Shown here piece after piece: positions 34,360 to 45,424 of a DNA stretch of 64,000 nt. The position numbers and the translations under genes are program-made. Each line of letters starts with the position of its first letter. The stretch's first letter is position 1. The DNA lies in contig JACGCM010001796.1 in NCBI GenBank assembly GCA_014058105.1, forward strand, positions 1,612,001 through 1,676,000, written 5' to 3'. The notes under the pieces were generated by a model, which saw nothing but the letters and a program-made list of their open reading frames with translations, did no database searches and was not told the DNA's origin. Origin of the DNA: Kingdonia uniflora. Its lineage: Eukaryota; Streptophyta; Magnoliopsida; Ranunculales; Circaeasteraceae.

Positions 34360-35600
34360 AATTCTGAGATCTATCCATAGTCGGTCACCATTCTGTAGAA
34401 TACTGTCCCTATTTCATCTTCATGAGTTAATCTCTTAAGATCTTCAGAAAACTCATTTGGGTTAAACTGAGCTTCACCAATGTTGGGGAGGTAAAGAAGC
34501 AAGATGATTTGAAACTTCATTGCCAATCCTGTATTGGTGTATGAAACTGACAACTTCTAACAGGGTTATCTTTATTTCTGATCCTTTTCAAGACAGTTCT
34601 AGTGTACCAAGGGGGTCCTTTGGACTTTGAATAATCTGCAGCATCACTTGAGAGTCAGACTCAACAATGACTTTCTTATAGCCCAACTGTATGGCCATGC
34701 TCATCCCTTGGTCAATGGCTTGCATTTCATGGAGAGTAATGTTCACAGGTCTGCATCTCCCTGCACAAGCCTTAGTAGCCTTACCATTGGGTCTCCTCAA
34801 AATAGCTTTGTACCCACCCAGGTTGGATAAAGAACCATCAGTATTAAGCTTAACAAACTCTTCAGGGGACCTTTTCCATTGTATTTTCATGAGCTTGGCC
34901 TTGCCCCATTCAACTCTAAGGCTCCAGTTGTTAGCTATGGACCTATTCTCTTCACTGTCAACCAGTATATGGTGTCTCCACTAAGCTTTAGTCTGATATC
35001 TAAGTTAATCTTGTGGACTATGGAGCTGCTGATAGTGGCTTTTTCTTCAAAGATTCTCTGGTTTCTCTCACTCCAAATCTTATGTATGTAGCAGTTAAAG
35101 GCTAGCTTGAAGATTCTAAGCTGCCCTTACTATAGTTTAATCACCAGTCCAACTCTTCACTGCAGACACAAATAGGTGTGTTAATCATTAGATCCTGAAG
35201 GACTCCTTCCCAGACACACTTGGAGTAGGGACATGAGAAGAAGATGTGCTTCTCATTCTCTCTAGCACCCCAACAAAGCACACAAACAAATCTCTGTACC
35301 ACTCTCCATTACAGAAGCCTTTCTTGAGTTTTGAGAGCTCCTCTTAAAGCTAACCAGATGAAGCTTTGGTTGGGAATGTTGATGTTAACCATATGAGGGG
35401 TCTCCATTTAAAACTGTGGTTAATATGTCTTAACTGATCATAGAAGCTACTGACTGAGTACTCTCCACTCTATTATGATTGTCATGATTAATGTCCACAT
35501 TCCCAAGCTCTTCCCAGATTTCATTAAAATTAGGGCATTCAATGGAGGGGATTAAAATGAGAGGTTGGAGTTGGTTTGCAAACCTACTTCAGGGAGCGCC
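34360..35600 (-). mobile_element. LINE 3' end fragment (zf-RVT and RNase H)
   Basis: On the minus strand HLFFSCPYSKCVWEGVL (near 35230) is the zinc-finger-like region before RNase H, and 34588-34890 encodes the RNase H start with KLNTDGSLSNLGGY, HEMQAI and VESDSQVML. Stops interrupt the region between. Its 5' end near 35600 abuts the second NFU1 copy. Confidence 0.85.
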
Positions 35601-35639
35601 AGAAAACTAGTCTTTGCTTTGTGCGAGAGAAGAAACAGC

Positions 35640-36103
35640 AATCAACAGCAATGGCGTCTCTAGCTACATCTGGCTCAATCCGAAACCCATTGTCTCTGCG
35701 TACTTAAACCATTAACAATAACTCTCAATCAAACCAACCCATATTCGTCTCTCTCATTAGACATCACAAAGCACCCATTCTCACTCGATGGGTGTTCTCC
35801 AAAAACTCAATCAAACCTCACAAACAACAACGAAGGCGACAACTTTTGGGGTTGTACTCTTCTCAGACGTTTGATCTCACGGTGCAAAATGTGAACTTGG
35901 TACTTGAGAATGTTCGACCTTACTTGATTTCTGATGGAGGGAACGCTGATGTGGTCTCTGTTGAAGATGGGGTCATCTCTCTTAAGCTTCAAGGTTAGTT
36001 TTTTATTTGTCAAATTGGGTTTTTTGTGATTTTGATTTGGTGGGGTGTTCTTAATTTTGATTGTGGAAAATGAGTTTCTGTGATTGGATTGTTTGGTGAT
36101 TGT
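35640..36103 (+). pseudogene. NFU1: Second NFU1 exon 1 copy, broken
   Basis: It is nearly identical to 29313-29848, beginning at about the ATG (35651) and running through the exon end (35993), the same GTTAGT donor and about 110 bp of intron. A TAA replaces a sense codon about 18 codons in, and about a dozen codons of the Thr/Ser-rich linker are missing, so the plastid targeting region is broken. The intron poly(T) stretch of the first copy is absent. At 36103 homology ends exactly where LINE reverse-transcriptase sequence begins. The 5'UTR differs from the first copy, so the duplicated segment begins close to the start codon. Confidence 0.9.
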
Positions 36104-38190
36104 TCTGGGCAGAAAATCAATTTTGAGAAGAGCGGAGTTAATATGCACCATACTACACCGGCTAACAGAAAACAAATCATTCAGAATGCTTGTGGGTTTC
36201 AGCTAAGAGATTTCCCTCTTATTTACTTAGAAGCACCTATTTGCTATGGCAGAATGCATGTGTCATGTTTTGATCCTCTCATTAAAAGGGTTTAAAATAA
36301 GATTAAAGGTTGGAAAGGAAAGCTGCGTACTGCTGGAGGTAAATTTATACTTATGAATCATGTGCTAAATTCTATGCCTATTCATCTCCTATCTAGTATC
36401 CATGTCCCTAAATGTATTGCCAAAAAGTTAAAAAAGTCTTTTTGCTAATTTTTTCTGGAGTAGCTTTGAAGGTAATCCAAAAAGAAAATGGGTTTCATGG
36501 GCTTCTATTTGCAAACCCAAAGATGAAGGTGGATTGGGTATGAGAGATCTTAGTGACATGAGATATAGCTTCCTCCTGAAGAAGTGCTGGAACCTGTTGC
36601 ACAAGAAGAATCTTTGGAGTAAGTTCATGTATAGTAAATATACCAAAAATGGGGAATTGTCTCGTGAAAGTACTGGAATATCAAAGCTCTGGAGAAATAT
36701 GCTTGATCTCATTGATATAGTATCTGCTAATACCAATTGGGTAATTGGTGGTCTGGGGAGGGCACATTAGCTGACATTCTTAATGTTGGGGTGCACCAAC
36801 AAATACAAGTGAAAGAGGTCATTAATAATGATGGGGACTTGTATTGGGATAAACTACATGAGGAAGTACCTGAGGCTTGGAAAAGCATTCTAAAACACAA
36901 ATATAAATTGAGGACTGCAGATGATCAAGCTACATGGGCTCTCTCTGATGATGAGAATTTTTCTATAAAAACAGCATGGAATTTCTGAAGGATCTCTGAT
37001 GCTAAGATTGGCAGAATGAAGTGGCTATGGTTCAAGGCATTACCAAAGAAAGTACAAGTATTTAATTGGAAGATATGGAAAGGAGTGGTCACAGTGGATA
37101 GTTTGATTCAGACCTTTATCAGTTTTGTTTCAAAGTGCAGCTGTTATTCATGAGGATGCATTGAGAATTTAGATCACTTGTTGGTTCATAGTGATACAGC
37201 CACACATGTTTGGGAGTACTTTGGCAGAGCTTGTGGAATTAGATGTGTCTCTAATCAAAATTTCTTTGCAAGGCAGGGTATGTGGTTCTCTAAGGCCTCA
37301 CATAGATCACAAATGGGAATCATTACCGGTATGCTTCCTTCTATCATTAGCTGGGAAATATGGAAAGCTCGTTGTGCAGCTAGGTTCGATAACTGCCAAA
37401 TGGTTGCTGAGAATATTATTCAAAGAGTTGTTGGTTCTCTTCAATCTCTTATTCCTAAACTCAAATGTTCTAAGCAATGTGACTTCTCTCAGGTAGTTTA
37501 TCTCTCCGGATTCTCAGAATTGCAAAAAAGGCCGTTAGATACAAACCAATTAAAGTGGTCAGATGGATTAAACCTCATGCACACTAATTTAAAATGAATA
37601 TTGATGGCTCTTCTAGAGGCTCTACAAGTTTGTGTGGGTGTGGAGTAGTGATTAGAGATCACCAAGGCAGGCTCATATACGCCTTTTCTGTTGGTCTTGG
37701 TCCAGGCACTAACAACATTGGTGAGTTGTACGGTCTTCTAATTGGTCTAAGGCGCTGCAAATAAAATGGATGGTATCCATTGGAGGTTGAAACTGATTCT
37801 CTAATTATTGCAAATTGGTATAATAAGGTAGGCAGAGTCTCATCTAAGTATGGTGGTGTGTGGCAAGAGATAATGGAAATTAGGGAGTTGTTGTGTATAA
37901 GACTTTGGCACATATACAGGGAGGCAAACACCACAGCAGATAGCCTTGCGAAGTTGGGCAGTGAGCAAATTACTAAAGAATTCTGGAGCATGGTCAGTCT
38001 CTACAGAGCTTACAAGAGCTGCTCTCATTCTTGACAAAATGGAAGTGGCAAATTTTTGAAAGTAATGTTTTGCCATTTTGATGGTTTGATGATGATGTAT
38101 TCTGCTCAAGGGCTACGCTTTAGTCCTCCCTTTGTATCTTGATCTTTTTTATCAATAAAATCACATAGCTGTCTTTAAAAAAAAAGCTAT
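36104..38190 (+). mobile_element. LINE 3' half (RT end, zf-RVT, RNase H, poly(A))
   Basis: Opens with SGQKINFEKSGV, the end of the reverse transcriptase, continues through IYLEAPICYGR and a stop-ridden thumb/zf-RVT section, and ends with RNase H at about 37597-38034 (NIDGSSRGS, GELYGLLIG, EVETDSLII, ANTTADSLAKLG). A short A tract at about 38176-38184 follows AATAAAATC. At least six in-frame stops mark it as dead. Confidence 0.88.
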
Positions 38191-38191
38191 T

Positions 38192-38400
38192 CAAAGAATG
38201 ATTCCCAAGTTCACAGATTTTAGGATTTTTTATAATTTTAGACAAGTGAACCACTGTGCAGATTTGCTAGCAGGTCTGCTTCCTTGTATTAGTAGTATGA
38301 TTTACACCCCTAGCACCTTTCCTAATGAGTTATGTAAACATATGGATGTTGAAGCTAGGGGTAAGAAAGTCATTAGGATTTAACCTGTCTGTTATTTTTG
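38192..38400 (+). pseudogene. LINE RNase H C-terminal remnant
   Basis: FRQVNHCADLLAGL resembles the NxxAD-containing end of LINE RNase H domains, followed by a stop at about 38381. It directly follows the previous element's A tract, so it is a separate insertion. Confidence 0.6.
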
Positions 38401-38529
38401 TTAAATAGCTGGTTCTGGGGGCTGCCTAATCCCAGTTTGCCTTTGCAAAAAAGAAAAACCCAATTGGGAGTCATACTACTATTCTTAATCTGGTTCGCAA
38501 CAGTTTTTGAGTTTGTGTAAACATAATTC

Positions 38530-38760
38530 ATAGTATCTTACTGATGTAACGTTTTATAGCAAGTTTGAGCCCCATAAGGACTGCCTGAAGCTCACGTGTT
38601 GACAGACTTGGAATGAACATGACCTGAACAAGCTGCAAAGGAATTACCTTCACAGTTCCTAATCAAAGCGCCATAACCTCCCATCTCTGCAAAAGAGCCT
38701 AAGGAGTGAAAAATTTAGCTTGAGATCTAGCCTTCTCTTGCAAGTGATTCAATACACAAC
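38530..38760 (-). pseudogene. LINE RNase H N-terminal remnant, minus strand
   Basis: The minus strand reads EMGGYGALIRNCEGN and then a frame-disturbed LQAVLMGLKLA-like segment, typical of the RVT_3 RNase H domain. It is truncated on both sides. Confidence 0.6.
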
Positions 38761-38829
38761 TCTCTCTTAAATGTAAATTACGAGATGATTTGTATGACAG
38801 TGATTTTTTGTACAATATCCCTATAGGCC

Positions 38830-39245
38830 TCATCCAGGAGAAAATTCAAAATTTCTACTTTAGAAAATTTTGATTGAGGGAATCTAGGGAGAGAAAACTT
38901 GGATTGGCATACTATTGAGACAGAAAATCTGAAGAGAAAATTTTGTTTAAGGAACATGGTGAGAAAACAATTTAGAGAAAAAAAATTGTATTGAGAGATT
39001 CTAATAGAAGAAACTTGAATTAAGAATGGTGGGGTTTGCCGGTTGATTTGGTTCAATAAGAACTAAGGCTAGTAGGTTAACTGAAGAATACAATGAGAGA
39101 AAATTTGGACTCAGAAAGTACCAAGAGAATGTTTGGATTGATTTTATAGAGACTAATGTATAAGAAAGAGACAAGAAGATTTGGTCTGATAGAGTGTAGA
39201 GAGTTAAATTTGGTTTGGGAGAATATCCAATTAGAAAATTGGCGC
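38830..39245. repeat. Degenerate short-period repeat region
   Basis: Words such as GAGAAAATTTTG, GAGAGAAAA and TTGGATTG recur every 20-35 bp for about 400 bp with heavy drift. It occupies the place where an upstream exon of the next gene would be expected. Confidence 0.5.
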
Positions 39246-39676
39246 ACGAATAAATCTCAAGCGAAATTTTGGTGGTACTATAACATGGAGCCACCATCGT
39301 CTTACTTGTCGCAAGTACGCATATATCAGATACTATGCAATTTGCATCTTCCAACAAAGCAAGGCATTTAAAATTTCCATGATCTCATTTCTAACTTGGA
39401 AATTGCGGAAAATGGTTTTCCTTCTCCTTTGTTTTAATGAGTCAAACATAGTCATTGTCTTTGAGGTTAACCAAGAAGCATGATCTCGCTTATTCGTCTG
39501 CTAGCATATACACATGTAACAACTTCACTGTAGCAATTAAATATGCAGTTGTCAACCAATGAGTATCTCCAGTATTTTCCATCTCTTGGAGATATAATCC
39601 CTTTACCTTGCTTGGCATCTCTTAATACATATATAAATCAGTATTACATTAACCTCTTTTGTTTTGGTTTATGCAG

Positions 39677-40987
39677 TCCCAAGGAGAAACGCAGTAGCAC
39701 TGATGTTGTCAAGTATTATCTTTTCACAAGCGGATTATCGTAGTAATGCCTTAGCGCAGCCATCAGTTGGTTTGAGGGAATATTTGGACACATTTGATGG
39801 ATATTCATTCAATTATCCCTCGAATTGGATTAAAGTCCGAGGGGCCGGTGCAGATATATTTTTCAGGGATCCATTCGTTCTTGATGAAAACCTATCCATG
39901 GAAATATCATCTCCTTCATCATCCACGTACAAGAGCGTCGAAGACTTGGGTCCTCCCAAAGCTGCTGCGGAGAAAGTGCTTAAGCAATACCTTACAGAAT
40001 TCATGTCCACTAGAATTGGTGTTAGGAGAGAAGCTGACATACTTACCACATCGTCAAGAGTTGCAGATGACGGGAGAGTCTATTATCAAGTTGAGGTAAG
40101 GCTGAACTAAGATTATGCATCAAAGTAAATTCATAGATTTTGTTCCGGTAGTCTATTTACCTAAAAACTAAATTATCCCTATAAACAACTGTGCCTTTAA
40201 AAAAGTGCTTTAAACAAGTTTCTTTGGTCTTTTTCTTAAAAATCTTTGCGGGTTTAGCATATCTATCGTTGGCTTTAGAGTGCTTCTCGTGGAGCACATC
40301 TTTCAAGTGCCCACCCACGTACTAGAATCGGCTCAAATTTTCAGAAGTTGTAAGTACCCACTGCTGAACTACCAATCAATTATAAAACAAACTAAAATAC
40401 CAATAATGCATAAAAATAATGGTGTTTAACTTGGTTCACCGATACGACTACGTCCGTGTGTTATAAAGCAGAAACTTTGATTGTACTATCTCTAGTACAA
40501 GTGGATCACTTTTTGATCTTGTTTCTGAATATGATGCTTATTTGTATATCCAGTACAATGTCTAATAACCAGAGTACTCAACATAAGCAATCCTCTCTGC
40601 AGAAACGAGAGACACTTTCAGATATTGGTCTTTGCTGGCACTCTTGTTCAATAAATAGTCCTTCACATGTTAGGTTAACTTCTTCCAGTTTGAGTAGTCA
40701 TATATCTCTTAGTTAAAACTAAGTAGTAACTCGCAAATAATTCGCTTCAATGCTTGTTTTCGCAGGTAAATATTAAGTCGTATGCAAGCAGCAATGAGTT
40801 AGCGGTGATGCCTCAAGAACGAAAAACACGTCTTGAGTGGGACCGGCGCTACCTTTCAGTTCTTGGAGTCGAAAACAATCAGTTGTATGAACTAAGATTG
40901 CAAACGCCTGAAAATGTGTTTTTAGAAGAGGAAAATGACTTGCGCCAAGTTATGGATTCCTTTAGAGTATTCAAGTTGTCTGCTTGA
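39677..40987 (+). CDS. PPD1: PsbP-domain protein, PPD1-like: last two exons (5' part missing)
   Basis: Exon 39677-40095 and exon 40766-40987 join in frame across a GTAAGG...CGCAG intron (QVE|VNIKSY). The product has a twin-Arg-like PRRNAVALMLSS lumen-targeting stretch, then the PsbP fold with FDGYSFNYPSNWIKVRGAGA, DIFFRDPFVLDENLS, SSRVADDGRVYYQVEV and LRQVMDSFRVFKL at the end. Plant PPD1 is a thylakoid-lumen protein needed for photosystem I assembly; the RGAGADIFFRDP segment is what points me to PPD1 rather than another PsbP-like protein. A first exon coding the transit peptide must precede an acceptor at 39676 (TTTATGCAG), but I find no such exon in the repeat-rich 2 kb upstream. It may lie farther off or be lost. 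No stop or frameshift occurs in what remains. Confidence 0.82.
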
Positions 40988-41339
40988 GCATTTACAATGA
41001 GTTCTTATGTACATCTCAAGTTTTTGGTAATTGAGATTACATTTCACTTTCGAAATTGAATGTTTTTTTCATTTCTATGTGTATCTGCTTTGATCCCCAT
41101 ATGTGCCCCACTTCACTCCCCTTCTGCTGAAAACAATTCAATGGAGCTGACAATGTAAAGTTAACGAGACAATGTTCCAATTGTCATATTTTAATTGCCC
41201 GGTGTAATGTCTTTTATCGTCTCAATCTTTTTCCAAGCAGGGATGTTATGTACATTTTTTATGATCTGAGTGAAACCGTGGGCATATCTTTTATTGTTGA
41301 ACAACAAATTATATGACGTTAGCTCTGGTGAAAATAGTG

Positions 41340-42213
41340 AGTACCTTAACAATTATATCAAACCAAGGGACTTTTCCTATTGACCTGATATTAAAGCACC
41401 AAGGCCTCACTAATGACCTCAACTTGATGGACATCTCTTATACAGGGCATAAGTACACTTAAGCTAACAAGCACACTGACAAAACTAGGATCTTCACTAA
41501 GATTGACAGAGTTATTGCTAATGAGAAGTGGAGTGACTTATTCCCTGATGCTACTGCAGAGTTTTCTTGCAGCTGGAGTTTCTAATCATAGCTCTATGGG
41601 TGTGAGCTTGGACAAGAAGCAATGCAGTAGGAAACTCTCTTTTAAGTACTTCAATTTCTGGTCTGAGAGCTTGGGGAGAGAGAGCTGTGAGCAACCCGAT
41701 GTACAGACTGTCCTCTAGGATGAAAAATGTGAAAAGGGCCCTTATTGAGTGGAGAAGGAACCAAGTTGGCAATGTTGTAGCTGTCACTGCAGAGGCTAAG
41801 TCTCAGGATGTCCTTCAATCCAAACATGGGGACATTAGCCTCCACATTCTGGAGAATATGACCTACTTAGACTTCATTAATAAAGCCAGAAATGAGGAAT
41901 GTTACCTTAGGCAAAAATCTAGAGTATCTTGGTTGTAGCTTGGAAACTCTAATACTTCCTATTTCCATAAAGCTATTGCATCTAGAAAGAATAGTAATGC
42001 TATTAATTGTTTGAAAGGTTGCAATGACAACATTATTACTGATCATAAGCTTATTGTATTTGTAGGTGCAATAGTTGACTCAATCAAGACTGCAGGGGAA
42101 CATACTAAAGCTGAAAAAGAAGTGTATGATGCTTTGCATGACATTGATAATAACAAGGCTGCTGGCCCAGCTGGGTTCAGCACACACTTCTTTAAGACAA
42201 ATTGGGATAAAAT
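41340..42213 (+). mobile_element. LINE 5' fragment (endonuclease end to RT start)
   Basis: LNLMDISYTGHKYT, RIFTKIDRVIANEKWSD and FPDATAEF are the end of the endonuclease; the linker runs to RQKSRVSWL and SYFHKAIASRKN; the RT opens with NKAAGPAGFSTHFFK, where Asp of the usual PGPDG is Ala. Several stops occur. It ends abruptly before the RT core. It lies 350 bp past the PPD1-like stop. Confidence 0.85.
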
Positions 42214-42360
42214 GCAATTGAAGAAGAATGTGAGAATCAAATTTTGTATTAGAACACAAATAACCCTCTTGAGCATTCTCCTTACAATGCTCTCTCTTAA
42301 ATTGCAAAAATTGTATTAGAATACAGATAAAGGTATGAAATGCTCACAATTCTCGCTTTC

Positions 42361-42933
42361 TTAAATTGTTCTTCTTTGCATTCTCCTTCTGATCAACCCC
42401 AGAACACTATAATCCTGTTCTTTCCTTAAACCAAAAAACACTACTAAAGCTGAAAAACAACAAAACCCCATTATTTGTATCCCTCCTCTCTTCTTCAACA
42501 ACAAATTCAAACCCCTCAACCCCAATTCCCTCAAATCTTTCCTTGAAACCAAAACAAACCAACCACAAATCAACATTAACAACAACAAACCATAACCCTT
42601 AAATCTACTCCACCCATCAAACCAATTTGAAAAAGACCCAAACCCTCCTCCTGATCCATGACGACCACCACTGCCAATGAACCCTTGTTTGATTATCAAA
42701 TTAATTGGTTCTGGGAACAATTTCAGATTTGTGGCAATGAGTACAGCATATTCAATCGCAGATTTTCTAGAAATTCGCCATCTACTTGTTTTTCTTCGAT
42801 TCTTTCTCGATGCAGATACAACAAATAACGGAGATTGTGTGCATTGGAGATGTGATTTAAAAGAGAAGAGTGTTGTTGTTGTTGTTGTTGTATGAGAGAA
42901 GAATTGGGGTTTAAGATTTGAGGTCTGAAGCAT
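42361..42933 (-). CDS. Predicted plastid membrane protein, unknown family
   Basis: An uninterrupted 190-codon frame from an ATG at 42933. The first ~45 residues are Ser/Thr-rich with almost no acids and end near VVSASRKNRR, a plausible chloroplast transit peptide. A basic patch (KNRRKTSRWRISRKSA) precedes a weak hydrophobic helix (EYAVLIATNLKLFPEPINLI), then a Gly/Ser-rich loop, a strong transmembrane segment (GYGLLLLMLICGWFVLV) and a second hydrophobic stretch near the C end (IMGFCCFSALVVFFGL). I do not recognise the family. The codon pattern, the clean transit peptide and absence of stops amid dead elements argue it is real. An intron near the end is possible, which would change the last ~40 residues. 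The 3' flank carries a short diverged tandem duplication (42230-42370). Confidence 0.6.
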   Translation of the reverse strand: MLQTSNLKPQFFSHTTTTTTTLFSFKSHLQCTQSPLFVVSASRKNRRKTSRWRISRKSAIEYAVLIATNLKLFPEPINLIIKQGFIGSGGRHGSGGGFGSFSNWFDGWSRFKGYGLLLLMLICGWFVLVSRKDLRELGLRGLNLLLKKRGGIQIMGFCCFSALVVFFGLRKEQDYSVLGLIRRRMQRRTI

Positions 42934-43269
42934 TGTTGTATATTTGGTTTAGGGATTACGTGGAGAAGAAGAACGTTAGAGTAGACACTTCAGAGAGGTA
43001 TGAATTTTTTGGGGGGTAAGAGAGGAGGTAGGAAGAGGTACGATTTTCAGAGCAACTCCAGCAGATAGTTAGGGTTTGGGTATAGGCTCTTTCTAACGAC
43101 AAATTAGATTTTGTGACATGTTTTTGATTTTATTTTTATTTTAAAGGAATACCGCTGCTTCGACTATTAGCCCAGAACTTGTTCTCATTCGACTCACATA
43201 ACACCGTTTCTTTATCTATCTTAATTCGAACCCAAAATTTGCCTAAATTCTAATTCCTTTTAAAATCAA

Positions 43270-45290
43270 ATGGAGATGCAAGAGGGAGACCCACACCCAA
43301 GTACATTACCTGGGTTTAGAAGGATGAGATCCAGAGCGAGCCGTAACTCGGTCGAGGTCTGGAAAGACGAAAAAAAGAGTTGAATTTGAAGAGGTACATC
43401 GCGGTGAAGACATACCACACCCACCCCAAGAAAAACTATCTACACAGGTTTAGTACCGGACTCCTAGACGACGTCAATCATATCTATTACACTGGCAAGG
43501 AACTCACGGTAAGTTTTTGTTGAATTGTAAATTTGTTATTTTCGTTAATTAAGTGTTTGACAAAATGCTTCAATGAACGGAATTGGGATTTAATGCGTTC
43601 GCACGGTACATTCACTACGGTGATCAAAGTTTGGAAGAAGATTTCTACAATTTTGATAATAAGGGATCCCGTGGTGAAGATATTCAGGAGGTTTATGGAT
43701 ATACGCTTTGGCAATTCCGATAATTGGATAATTCAGGCGCTAACAGAGTGTTGGTGGCCGACAACTCACACATTTATGTTCCCGTGTGCAAAGATAGGGA
43801 TCACTCCAATGAATTTCTACATGCTGACATCATTGGTAATCGGCAAGCATCCTACACGGGTATCGTATGAGGACAAATGGAGTGTTTTATCTAAGGCGAG
43901 GCAATTGTTTCCCCGCTTCGAATCCAACAATACAAAGAGTGGGAACGTCAGCATTTCACATTTGAGGACATACTTAACCATCACAGATGATCGGGAGAAT
44001 GATATTACCATTGTTTGTGCTTTTATCCTCTTCATGGTGGGATATTTATAGTTCCAAACGGCCAACGACACTGTTCCGCTTGGATATCTCGCGGCCGTAG
44101 CCAATTTGGGCAAAACTGCCAAATTTGACTGGGGTTCTACTATTCTTGCTTCCATGTACCATAGTTTGGATACCACAGTTACGACCAGGGGTGCCATCAG
44201 TGGATTTTCACAACTTTTTGAGGTTCATTAACATTTTTTCCTTACAAGCTACAAATCAAATATCTTCCAATAAATGTCTTAAATAGAATTTTTAATTATT
44301 TTTTATGTTCCGAAATGTAATATTGGTTTTACGAGTACTATGGGGTTGGTCACCCTATTGTCAAGGAAGCGCTTAAAATCACATCGTATACGCACCTCAA
44401 AGCATGGGAGAAGGGGAACATGAAGAAAATAAATGACCATGCAATGAATTTGTTTACTTTAGCCAGATACCTCATTGACCACCAGATTATTGAGTCGATC
44501 AACTGGCAACCTTAGGTGGAATCTACAACATTAGATTTAGATGACGTACGTACCGCGTCGCTCCTGTCCCGTAAGAGGATGCCACTTCAAGTCCCAAATG
44601 GAAACTGCGAGCATTACTTGGGGGATAGATGTTGGAGGCAGTTGACAGGCATTACGAGTATTCATTTGGATCCTCCGCTTAACATGTCGCCACATCTTAG
44701 TCCAGCTAATTTACAGGCAATTATACGTGTCGACTTCGTTGACTGTGCCTAGTTTATGGTAGGGGAGGAACGAGAGACTTACGCCTCATACTGGGCTGGC
44801 CAAACTTATGAGGTAAGCCACCTGTTGACAGATTCCCAGAGGATGGGGAATATAGATATGTTCTGACCCACTGCACTCAGGGCTAGTATTACACCCGTGG
44901 TGGTTACGTCAGCAAAGGTTCATAGCTTGTCTCAGGACTTCAGTTTGCCTGGCAAGGAGGAGGGGCCAGACCCAGGGTGGCACATAGAGTGGACCAGGAG
45001 GCGTAAAATGCTCCCCATCCACAGTTTGAGGGAGCCACCACTCATGTCTGCCTCTTACAGCGCAGGGTTGTGGTACCTGACATATGGTATGCGGCGACTC
45101 GCCCTTGCAGAGTCTGCGTGGGACGCCCACACGATCCAACAGTTGACGGAGGAAGTAGATGCTCTGAGGAGGAACATGGACAGTGTAGACGACCAGCTAT
45201 ATCAGCATGTAAGTAATTTATTTTTGTATTTATTTATTTATTTCTTAATGTCATATTTATTTTGTCAAAATCTAAATAATTTTTTTTAAC
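43270..45290 (+). pseudogene. Plant mobile domain (aminotransferase-like, MAIN-type) pseudogene
   Basis: The longest piece (about 43500-44051) has ALTECWWPTTHTFMFPCAKI and GITPMNFYMLTSLVIGKHP, the hallmark of the plant mobile domain found in MAIN/MAIL proteins and in transposons. Further pieces follow in order: VPLGYLAAVANLGKTAKFDW (about 44070), HLKAWEKGN (about 44395), PLNMSPHLSPANLQAIIRVD (about 44680) and a C-terminal coiled-coil-like LTEEVDALRRNMDSVDDQLY. In-frame stops near 44050, 44514, 44750 and 44860 break it. Some breaks may be introns, but at least two are not at splice sites. It is most likely transposon-derived. Confidence 0.75.
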
Positions 45291-45424
45291 CTGTGTAGTT
45301 CTACGCACGAAATAAAACTTAAAATAGATACAATTAAGCTTAATTCATCGTTCACGACTGATATAGGGATTAAACTCGGACCATTCAGTAAGGGAGAGCG
45401 GATCCTGTCCATAGTTGGAAAGTT

